64,000 nucleotides of DNA. It comes from Nansenia antarctica. Lineage: Eukaryota > Chordata > Actinopteri > Argentiniformes > Microstomatidae. Under the pieces are notes generated by a model. That model ran no database searches. It was not told the origin of the DNA and saw nothing but the letters and a program-made list of their open reading frames with translations. This document shows positions 1 through 22,020 of the stretch, piece after piece. The translations under genes and the position numbers were made by a program. The stretch is taken from positions 16,688,106-16,752,105 of the forward strand of contig OZ022339.1 in the NCBI GenBank assembly GCA_963989245.1. Direction: 5' to 3'. Numbering within the stretch: position 1 is the stretch's first letter; every line of letters begins with the position of its first letter.

Positions 1-204
1 ATAAGTAATTACATAAAAAGTAAATGACATTTCTGTCATGGCTTCCGCTTTTTGGGCCTGTGATATGGGCCTGTGATTGGGCCTGTGATATGATTGGACA
101 ATTTCTATTTTGGGGCGTGGCTTAGCGATAGGTCCATTCTACCCCCCCCCCCCCCTCCCTTGTTTGATCTTTCTCTCTTTTGCCCTGTCTGTCTCTCCCC
201 CCAG

Positions 205-12425
<12,221 letters not shown>

Positions 12426-12876
12426 CAGCCTCCTTCATCCATGAGCTGGAGCTCATTTGTATCACCCATGGACCTTAACATGGGCGTCCTAGAACCACGC
12501 CCACCCCCCTCCCCAGAGCATGGGTGGCCAATAGCCTGGGGCACCATAATATTAAGACTCCACCTTGAAAGGGACGGTTGTACAGAGGCTCAGAGCTGCA
12601 GTAGTTCTGAGCTGGAGTTCCTCATCCATGTGTATTACAACTTGTATTCTCGTGCACTTGATTGATGCTACTACTGTTTACTCTTAAGCAGAAGCCAGAT
12701 TAACTATTTTGATATTCCTGTTTAGTGTTTTTTTTATACTGACTTACTGCATGGCACACGTCGGCCCCACATGGAAATTCAGAAACAATGATGTTTGGGT
12801 ATTTCTGAGTTGTTTGATTATTGTTTACTATGTAGCGTAGTACACTCCCTGACATTGACTGCACCCCAATTGGCAT

Positions 12877-12879
<3 letters not shown>

Positions 12880-12931
<52 letters not shown>
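12880..12931 (+). repeat. (CA)n microsatellite
   Basis: About 26 CA units, about 450 bp after the htra1 stop codon. Confidence 0.95.
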
Positions 12932-12933
<2 letters not shown>

Positions 12934-13121
12934 TACAGAGAGGATAATGGACCAAACATGGACCCAGGACACGAGGTACAGACACACTACCATAAGCACA
13001 CATTTTAACCCTTCGCTTACCCCAGTGCAGTACCAAACTGTATATGAGAGAGTATTCAGGAATTAATCTCCAAAGGGAAATTAACTTTCAGCAGCAGGTA
13101 TACACAGGACCACATGTCAAA

Positions 13122-13127
13122 AATAAA
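13122..13127 (+). terminator. htra1: possible polyadenylation signal of htra1
   Basis: First AATAAA seen after the htra1 stop, about 700 nt downstream and followed by further aaataaa variants. That would give a 3'UTR containing the CA repeat at 12880. Position is inferred; no transcript evidence. Confidence 0.35.
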
Positions 13128-13223
13128 GAAATAAATAAAGACAGTAAACAAACAAAAAAGCATCCCTAAAATTAAAACTCCCTGCCATCACATACTCTAT
13201 ACTCGTCTATAGGCACATATCGT

Positions 13224-13226
<3 letters not shown>

Positions 13227-13263
<37 letters not shown>
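13227..13263 (+). repeat. (CA)n microsatellite
   Basis: About 18 CA units. Confidence 0.95.
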
Positions 13264-13265
<2 letters not shown>

Positions 13266-14334
13266 GGACCAGTTCACATACTGTAAAATGGACACTCTGT
13301 ACACTATCATGCTCAACATAAATAATCTGTTGCACACAGGGAACATAACACACATTCCATTCTGTTATCCAAAGGCATTTGAGCATTTTCCATTTGACAC
13401 ATTGACACTTTTTTGACATATGTGACAGGATCTGGTGAAAAAGTCCTAAAGTAGGGCAAGGTCATTAGTTCTTTTTCAAGATTATGAAAGTGCAGATTGT
13501 AAGCTTTCAAATGATGTGTCATACATTGACATCTGAATAGTTGAAGAAGATATGCTTATTTGAATGTTGGTACACCTCAAACCAAATACCGGAGAAACTT
13601 GCTCTGAATCAAAACACACGCAAAACAGTAGTTGAATGAACATCTAACTGCATGTTTAGCACATCACAACAGGCTGATAGAACATCAACATGCTAAAAAC
13701 ACATAACTACACATAATTAGATGATCACACACTCCTTGCTTTTGTGCCATGTAGCGCCCAGAAGCCTACGGCAGACGATACAGTGAATCCGATTCACAAA
13801 TTATAAGTATTTAATGATCCTAAAACTGTTATTTGTTATATCGAGTGGGCTCTAAAAAAAACATAAAGCACATTAAACAACCCCTCCCCATAAAAGCTGT
13901 TTGCTCATTTGCACAACTTGAGAAATTGCCGAAATGTTTTTCACCAGACCGTGTCACATCTAGATTGTTCTAGAGAACATTTTGTGGATGATGCATGTGG
14001 AATGTAAAGAAGTGTAATGTAGGGGCAGACATTTTTTCAACATTTTGAGAATAAAGTTGTCAATAAATGTTGAGACTAAAGTCGTAGTTATATTTCAAGA
14101 TTAAAGCTTGGTGTGGTCCAATGCTCTAGCCCCATACATAGCCTACAGTACACACACATGCCCATGTCAGGATAGGTTCAAATCCGGTCCATGCCCGCTC
14201 TTCCTTACTTAACTGTCACTCTACAGTCTCTATCCAATTAATGTAGCATTTACTGTTCAGGTTTGCTTTCAATTACTTGGAGATTAATTGTAACAGACAT
14301 TTAAACCAGGGGTGCCCACTTTTTTGCACCCCAC

Positions 14335-14480
14335 TGTATACAGTGGCTATAGAAAGTCATCACACCCCTTCACTTTTTCCACATGTTGTTGTGTTATAGA
14401 CTCCATTTAAAATGTATTAAATAAATAAAAAATAGTCATCAATCCACACACAATACCTCATAATGACAAAGTGAAAACAA
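14335..14480 (+). mobile_element. Tc1-like transposon end fragment
   Basis: Contains 'tacagtggctatagaaagtc' followed by 'ccccttcactttttccacat', the signature left end of a fish Tc1-like family. No transposase is left. Confidence 0.5.
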
Positions 14481-15654
14481 GTTTTTTTTTAAATTTCTGC
14501 AAATGTATTCCAATTTAAACAGGTTTGTGTGTTTGTTGTTTGCTTGTGCACAGGTTGTAACATAGGCTTGTGCTCCAAAAGGGTGTTCTAGTTTAACTTC
14601 ATAGTATTTCAAATCTAAACTGTTGGAAGAAACTCTTTCCAATACTTAGGGGGCACGCTGTATTTGCCTGAAAAAGATGTATCTTACCTTGCTGAAGGTT
14701 GTCAACTATCGTTTCTGACATACATTGTTTGTATGTCCTGTTGTCAGAATAAATTGGAAAAGAGATAGCTGTGTCCTTCACTCTTATTTGCCAGACCTGG
14801 GAAGTTGTTACACAGACATTACACATTTACAGCAGCTACTCTACAGGGTGGAGCACAGCTCAGGTCTGCCATCTCATGGTTCTTTTAAAAATGACAGCCT
14901 GATAATCTCCACTCTGGCTATGGTATCTCACCATGTGTATCAAAATAGCCATTGCCTAAAAATAGTTAGTCAACATACTTTTTTTTTTCCCCTGCATGCA
15001 GATGTTTCAAGGTGTTTTCATGTCTTCATTTCACTCTGCAATAACATTGTTCCTGTTATTTCATGAACTGACCAGAGGCAGCGATGGATTCAGCTGTGAC
15101 AGCCAGGGCGTGCCTAATCATGACGTCAAATGAAGTGGTGCTGCCAGGGTGTCAAGGTCTGCGCCCAAGCCATCATTCATAAAGGGCATGAGGGCATTAG
15201 CTAATTTCTCTTACAGAAACAGAATGTGTTCATTCATTGGGTGAGATTGGTTACATGTGTTTCAGACTGAGAGCATGTGCATGGGCTAATTGTCATCAAA
15301 TAATTTTGTTGCTTTCATTTGGGAGACCAGGCTGGCCAAGGATTGAAACTATATGCTAACCTATAACTTTGAGCCAGCCTGTGCTGTACTGTATGATGTT
15401 CGGCACAAAACTAAACCAAACATGTGGGGTTGTGACGCATAACTTGTGTTATGGAAAATAACACAAAATAACACATGTTGAACAGTCTGGGTGACTGTAG
15501 GCTACGTATATATCGGTCAGTACCAAGAAGCTGTGTTCTCTTCTGATAGGCCATCTTGTTCCCATGTACCTCGAGACTGGGTTATGGCCAGTGATGATTT
15601 CATTGTTGACACAGTTTGGACCACTTTGCCCATGAGTTGCTCATGAAACAATGT

Positions 15655-15760
15655 TATGGACACCAAGGAACTTCAAACTGCTGACCCTCTCTACGGCTGA
15701 CCCGTTGATGGTGATGGGGTCCTGTTCCCGACCTTCCCTCCTGAAGTCCAGCTGGTTGTA
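15655..15760 (-). pseudogene. L2/CR1-like LINE fragment
   Basis: The reverse strand reads DFRREGREQDPITINGSAVE and on to RVSSLKFLGVH, matching the region after the reverse transcriptase palm in fish L2-type elements. About 100 bp only. Confidence 0.5.
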
Positions 15761-16321
15761 ACCTAGAATGTTTGCAGCAGTGACAATTTGCCAAAAGACT
15801 CCATAGGCTACTGTGTGTGGAAGGTTGCTAGCCTTGTTGGAGTTTGATGATGTTCCTGATTCTATTTCCAGGGAATTTAGAGGGAACTACAGTATGTGTG
15901 AAAAGGGATAAGAGTGCAGCTGCATTGAAGTAATCCAGAAAACCACTCACTGTCTTCCCTCTGGAGCCCCAGAGTGTGTCCGACATGAGAGCGATGCCTC
16001 CTCTTTTGTCACTTGCCTGTGTTTCCTTGCTCCAGCTATGGGCCAAATAGCCCCAGCTATGGGTCGAATAGCCCCACTGCCTTGTGGGCCTATTGAGGCG
16101 AAGGCTACGGGAGAAAACCCCTAACGAAAAATCCAGCAGGTCAGCAGGCTGTAAGGTGGCAACCCCACCAGCTGACAACGGCTGCTTGGGCCAATCACCC
16201 ACCCAGACGTAAAACTGATTGCTGAAACCGAAACCAGAACTAAGAAATCACACCTGAATCGGCCATGCCGCCCTACCAGTAGGAGACAAATGAATTCCTT
16301 GGGACAAACCCTAACGGAAGC

Positions 16322-17035
16322 TGTTACGGGTGGTGGGGTCTTTTCTGTTGGACCTGTGTTGTGTGTTGTTTTGTTTATTCTTCTGTTTCAGTGTGTCCCT
16401 CCTGCTGGAGTAATCAGTGAGATGCCTGGCAGCTGGGACCATCAATCAATTATCCAATCAGTTCACCACACCTTAGTCTATATAAGTTAGTTTGTTTTGT
16501 TCTTCAAGAGAGGTGGCAGCTCTCAATATTTTTGGTATGTAATTTATGTTGCTGGTTATAGTTTTGTTTGATGCCTTTTTGTTAACCTTTTTGTTGTTCT
16601 CTTTCATTTTCTTTTAGCCGGTTACAGAGTTCGAGAGGTAGGGCACTTAGTAAGATACCTGCAGGTATACATCTGTGTCCTACACCACACGTAGATCACC
16701 CATTGTATTAGTAACATCAGCTAGTGCGGCGACACTAACCCTTGTATTTTTGTTAGGTGCTACGGCACCGGCTATGGGGGTTAGGCTAGGGGGTTAGTTC
16801 TGGGGTTGTTTTCTTTTATAGGTAGATTTAGTTTTCTGGGGCTTTTCCTTTAGTGGTCGCTGCATAGATCAGGGGGTTGGGGTCTGTGTTGTGTCTCGTC
16901 TCTGTACCGTGTGTTGTAAACAATAAATTATTATTGTTTAACGGATGCCTGGTTGTCACTGGTCTACTTCATTTGCACGCTCACTGTCATATGTTATGCC
17001 GGCGGCCTCCTACCACCAGGGGGTAGGGCGTAACA
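16322..17035 (+). mobile_element. possible solo LTR
   Basis: A 714-bp segment bounded by tgttacg and cgtaaca. It has a TATA-like tctatataag at 16480 and a polyadenylation-like aataaa near 16922. Flanks gaagc and gatgc agree in only 4 of 5 bases, so a target duplication is doubtful. No second LTR copy is in the window. Confidence 0.35.
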
Positions 17036-17900
17036 GATGCCCAAGGGAGGAAAGGCCTGCTCCAGTTAAAGTCCAATACCAGAGTAGGATGCTGGAACGT
17101 GAGAACTCTATATCAAATAGGAAAGTTAGCACAACTAGCAAAGGAGATGAGAAGATACAACATTAGCATAATAGGAGTAAGTGAGTGTAGATGGAACACC
17201 TTTGGGGAAGTCACCATCGCCACAGGAGAGAGGTTCCTGTATTCAGGAAAGGAGAACGAAGAGGATCCACATATGCATGGGGTGGGCTTAATTGTCTAAT
17301 AAAGACGCTGCAAGAAGCCTCCTTGATTGGAAACCAGTTTCAGAGCGCATAATCACTGCCAGGTTCCTATCCAAGGGTCGTAACATCACCATCATCCAGT
17401 GTTATGCACCGACAAATTCGGCTGAAACTGAGGAAAATGAAAAGTTCTACCAACAACTACAAGCGCAAGTACAGAAGACCCCAAAGAGAGACATACAGAT
17501 AGTCATGGGAGATATGAATGCCAAGGTTGGAAGGGACAACAGGCACTGGATGAACTCCATGGGAACTGAAGGTCTCGGAGAAATGAACGAGAATGGAACC
17601 CTCTTTGCGGACTTCTGCTCTTTCAACGAACTGATCATCGGAGGAACTATATTCCCACACAAGCCCACACACAAAGCGACATGGATCTCTCCTGATCTAA
17701 AGACAGAGAACCAGATCGACCATATAGCAATAACAAGAAAATGGCGAAAACTGCTGCTAGATGTTAGGGTAAAGAGGGGAGCAGACATCGACTCTGACCA
17801 CCACCTGCTGATAGGAGAGTTCAGACTGAAACTAGCTGCAAGGACAGGGGAAGGAAGTAGGACCCAGAGAAAATTCAACATCAGGAAACTAGGGGATCAC
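17036..17900 (+). pseudogene. RTE-type LINE endonuclease fragment
   Basis: Frameshifted piece of an apurinic-like endonuclease of an RTE/BovB-like retrotransposon. It reads RTLYQIGKLAQLAKEMRRYN, then IIGVSECRWN, ITIIQCYAPTNSAE, DIQIVMGDMNAKVG, and DHHLLIGEFRLKL with the terminal SDHH motif. Two frames are used (about 17099-17299 and 17292-17900). The reverse transcriptase is absent because the frame runs into unrelated sequence at about 17900. Host proteins annotated 'craniofacial development protein 2-like' usually derive from this endonuclease. Confidence 0.75.
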
Positions 17901-17919
17901 CAGGTTAGACAGGAAGCAG

Positions 17920-18077
17920 GGCTTACACTCTGGAGGTACTCTGTGATGATCCTGGCTCTGTGGGGGCGAGCGTTGTCATCCTGGAGGATGGAGTTAGGTC
18001 CCAGATTCTGGAGATATGGGATCGCCACTGGCCCCAGAATATCATTCCTGTCAATTAGGTGCCATTCAGGTGCCAGT
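17920..18077 (-). pseudogene. Tc1/mariner transposase fragment
   Basis: The reverse strand reads PEWHLIDRNDILGPVAIPYL, then LGPNSILQDDNARPHRARII. The second catalytic Asp of the DDE transposase lies in the QDDNARPHRA motif. About 50 residues survive with a stop just upstream. It lies antisense to the RTE fragment, producing a meaningless fused open frame on the + strand. Confidence 0.75.
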
Positions 18078-18155
18078 CACACACCTGTGACTGACATACA
18101 CCTGCCAGCACTTGAAGCTCAAAACGAGAGTGAATACCAACAGAAGAATATTTAG

Positions 18156-18851
18156 CCATTTTTGGCTAATTATTTTGGGCCGCTACCCACACGTTTAGCT
18201 ATGTTACTCATTCCACGAATGCATGATCCTTACAAGTTGTACCTCGTTGTAAAGGTGACTAATCAGGCTTTCCAACGATATAAAATACAATACCAATTGG
18301 TATTATTAAAGGGGAGGAAGAATCGACTGAAATAACGTTTCCAACCTTTTTTTGAGGAGTTTAGATAGATGCCGCATCTTGTTTAGCAAGACAGAAACCC
18401 AAGAACTCCTCACGTTATTTCGGCTCCATTGTCGTGGTTTATGTAGCGAATGATTATGTAGCGAATGTCTACAATGTATACAGTTATTCTGTTGCCTCGC
18501 GTACATTGATTCACTGCAAGGACAGAAACATCTGGCTTTTTAAATATCCTTAAATAGTGTGTCCAAGAATTTGTCTTTTAAATAATAGTTCCTTGTAAAA
18601 GAAAAGTCTGTCGGCAAAGGAAGATCATGGATAAAAACAAGTGCATAAAGGAGACGCGCGTCCGCGTTCATAAACGTTCCTCTCTGATCCGGTGAGTGGA
18701 ATCCAAAACTCACAGCGACACAAAGAAAATAATCCAACCGGTATTATTCTAACTACGATGGAAATGCCAAATTGTAATCCTAAATGGCAGACTATTTAGC
18801 TCTCTTCCTTGAGGATCTCAACAGGCCCTGATCTTGCAGCGTGGCCAGAGA
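18156..18851. other. intergenic, no gene seen
   Basis: Mixed-composition DNA up to the tRNA gene; no exon, repeat family or RNA structure recognised. Confidence 0.4.
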
Positions 18852-18924
18852 GGGCCAGTGGCGCAATGGATAACGCGTCTGACTACGGATCAGAAGATTC
18901 TAGGTTCGACTCCTGGCTGGCTCG
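18852..18924 (+). tRNA. tRNA-Arg (ACG)
   Basis: Complete 73-nt cloverleaf. Acceptor stem GGGCCAG pairs with CTGGCTC (18917-18923), discriminator G73. The anticodon loop ctACGga lies between CTGA.. and ..CAG. T loop TTCGACT is closed by CTAGG/CCTGG with one G-U pair. A box is tggcgcaatgg, B box ggttcgact. It differs by one base from the vertebrate tRNA-Arg(ACG) as I know it (T-stem C to T, preserving pairing). No intron. A run of four or more T is not evident just downstream, so termination is uncertain. It could be a functional gene or a recent dispersed copy. Confidence 0.9.
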
Positions 18925-21480
18925 GTCTCATTTAGCTTTCAGTAGAACCAACAATCAAAACACTCAAACACTCCGTCACCCATTTCGGAATGCTCTAGTC
19001 TAGACCACCACTACCCCTACTTCTACTGCTACTACAAAAATTCAGTATATTCTGAATTTTGGATTTTTATTTTACTATATCAACTATTATTTATTTGTAC
19101 TACTTTTAGTGTTTATATGTATGTTTTTACTTATCACACTGTATTGTGTTGTTGATTGATGTTGTAGAGCTACTCTGCCTTAACAGTTATTATTCAACTT
19201 GTGAGATGACATGAATTGACGTTGTCATGTTGAAAGGCACTCGATTATGATCGACATCTGCTCTGTCATAAGTGTTATTTCAGATTGGTTTTGATTGAGA
19301 ACTTTATTAGAAGATTTGCAGAAGTAGGTACATGAAAGTACATATTACATACAAGGTCAACTAACAGGATAAAAACCCAAGAAAGCCACTGGCTTATTTC
19401 AATTGGGGTCCTTGATACTCAATTCATCGTTACATGTAAGACAGACAAAAAACTAGTACTATCTACAAGATAATACAGACAAATAACTAGTACTATCTAC
19501 AAGATAAACATACATCCAACATGGGAAGAACAATACAACAAAACATAAGGTATGTACAGCGGGTAGGACAGGTGGGGACATACACCACAGGTGGGGGCGG
19601 GGGACAAAACACAAAGTATGTACAGTGTCAGTAGTCTCCATTCAGGTCATCGTCAAGTTGAGGATTGGGGGATGGGGGGGGTTGGTAATGAAGTCTAAAG
19701 CACTTGTACTCTGAACGCTTTAACATTTACATTTACATTTACATTTTTGGCATTTAGCAGACGCCTTATTCCAAAGCGACTTACAATCAATACATTTGAA
19801 TACTAAGCATGTGAATCAGCAGTCCACTATTCGTTGCAGGAAGAGTACTCTAGCTCGGGCCCGGGGCCACTGATAGAAGGAAAAACCTTCTCCCTATTAT
19901 CGCCTTCTACTAAAACTTTTTTTAATTTTTATTTTTATTTTTTTATTTTGTATATATTACTTTAACAAGGTAACACAGGGGGTCCTTCTGTATAATCCTA
20001 AAAATGACCAGTTTATTAAACTTAAACAATTACAATAAACTAGTTGACTAATGATGACTCTAAGCACCACTTCAATCACTGAAAGGTATAAGCAGTCATG
20101 TTATTGACGGATCCATAGTTGTTGGACACTTTCATAACTAGTCCTATTGTGGCATACAGAAATATTGTGTTTCAAAACGCCCATCCTAAAATCACAGTGC
20201 GTGACGTCACACCATGACGACCTCCAAGTCCTTCAAAAAACTGCAGCATGGGGAAATGTTTGGTTGTTTTGTGTTGGTTGGACTTATTCTGCCTTCGTTG
20301 GGGTGGGTTCAAAAGACACCCAGACACTGTCAAACTGGTTGAGGATCTTAATCCCTTTCACAATAGGTGGAACTATTGACATTGTGTAATGAACTCATAG
20401 AGTAGATTATAATGATTTAAAGAGTAGAGATGGAGATGGAGGTTAAATCTCCAGAATAATGTCCAGCTACAATCGCAACAACATTCACAACATTTCTGGA
20501 GCCTGGTAGACCCAGACAACTATAAGAATATTCACCAAGCAGCCCTGAAAGTATTTGCTTTATTTGTCTACATACCTTTGAGAATCAGCTTTTTCTGATA
20601 TGAATGTAATGAAATCTACATTCTGAACAAGACTGACAGATGGGCATTTAAATGACTCTATAAGAGTGAACCTAAGTGGATACACTCCAGCATACACAAC
20701 TGTTATAGACTCCATGCAGTGACAGTCATCTCACTAAGTGTAGGAATGAGTCAACGCACTTATTACACACATGCACAAGGTTTTGAAAGAGACGTTATGT
20801 GAATGAATGTAAGTAATAAGATATGAGTTGCTCTTGGCCACTTAAATATTTTCAAAGTAGCTCTCAGATGAAAAAAGGTTGGAGACCCCTGCTTTATGCT
20901 GATACATGCCTGCCATCTAGTGGACATTTAAGGGTACGACCAGGTAGGGGGATATTGCTTGTAACACAATCCTCATTCCTTCTCTCTCTCTAACCTAATC
21001 CCCATAGTAACCTTCATAATTCAGTTCTAGATATGTATTTTCTTTATGTGGCTAACACAACTCCAATTAAACTGCTTCATAAAGTTAAAGTTAATAAATG
21101 TATAGTAATAATCACTTTAATAGTAATAACTTTGTTGTTTACTATCAGGGAGGGAGGGAGAATGGATGACCATCTTTCTTCAGTAGGCCTACCATTTATA
21201 GCTCATGTATATTTCTAATGATTCATTATATATCTTGTACATGATTCTTGTTATGATTCTTGTATATGATTCTTGTATATGATTCTTGTTATGATTACAT
21301 TTCTATTGGGATATTGCCTCAGGCATAGCTGTAAACATGCTTAGCTACTATATTTGTTGCTGTAATCGCAGTTGCTTCTAGCTATGATATTTTTAAGATC
21401 ACTTATCTAGTTACACAATCTTCAGCATAACAAGTTCATAACATATGAAAAATGCACAAGCAAAAGGAATGGAATCCAAA
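18925..21480. other. intergenic, no gene seen
   Basis: AT-rich DNA. It holds a SINE-type tail at 19725-19800, and otherwise only short gapped repeats such as the gattcttgtatat tandem at 21240-21290. No coding exons recognised. Confidence 0.45.
19725..19805. repeat. SINE/LINE 3' tail fragment
   Basis: 'catttacatttttggcattt' followed by 'agcagacgccttattccaaa' and 'gcgacttacaa', the common reversed tail of fish V-type SINEs and their partner LINEs. Confidence 0.6.
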
Positions 21481-21482
21481 TA

Positions 21483-22020
21483 ATGTTTTATTCACGGTGG
21501 ACAGCAGCTCCGGCCAAGGCTGTTTGCAGTTGTGTGCGTCCTCTGGAGGAGTCGTTACAGCCGCCACTGTGCCGGGCGCTAGAGACAGGAGAGAGTTCAT
21601 ATGAGCTTCACCAGGCCTATAGCTACAGAATAGAATACTTTATTAGTTTAGTTAGTATGTCATTGGTCTATGTGTTCTATGTGTTGACTTACCTCTGTGG
21701 GTCCATCGTTGTGAAGATGGTTACAGGGTCTTGTTGGACGGAGACCGTCTGCCTGGAGAGCAACTCAGCAGCCCAAGGCTCTTCACAGATGTGCGCATCC
21801 TCTGGAGGAGGGAACGCTTCTGTTTCTTTGAAGCTCCGCTCTCCTCACAAGGCAATGTCTCAGCTGTCACTGGGCTGGCCGCTAGAGAGAGGAGAGAGAG
21901 TTCATATGAGCTTCACCAGGCCTATAGCTACAGAATAGAATACTTCATTAATTTGGTTAGTATGTCCTTGGTCTATGTGTTCTACATGTTGACTTACCTC
22001 TGTTGTGTCCATCGTCGTGG
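21483..22020 (-). repeat. tandem duplication of a terminal exon region (about 300-bp unit)
   Basis: The segment around 21500-21720 is repeated at about 21776-22020. Shared features are the intron text 'ttcatatgagcttcaccagg', 'cctatagctacagaatagaa', the donor gacttacctctgt, and an exon portion with 'tcctctggagga'. Only the right copy keeps an exon frame that continues the helical-protein gene. The left copy has an AATAAA on the - strand (21487-21492) that may serve as its polyadenylation signal. Confidence 0.8.
21721..21881 (-). CDS. helical-protein gene, last coding exon
   Basis: Acceptor tctctctag, completing Ala, then ASPVTAETLPCEESGASKKQ and KRSLLQRMRTSVKS, ending SNKTL and TAA (21723-21721). 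Its KKQKRSLLQRM stretch echoes the basic end of the central exon. Confidence 0.65.

Larger units (their letters stand above)
12426..15640. other. htra1 3' flank and intergenic DNA, no gene seen
   Basis: Contains CA repeats (12880-12931 and 13227-13263), the possible htra1 polyadenylation signal, and a Tc1-like end at 14335. No exon pattern or RNA gene recognised. Confidence 0.5.

Noticed and set aside
15828..16202. 124-codon - strand open frame
   Set aside because: No family resemblance, no splice neighbours, and it lies next to LINE fragments; treated as chance.
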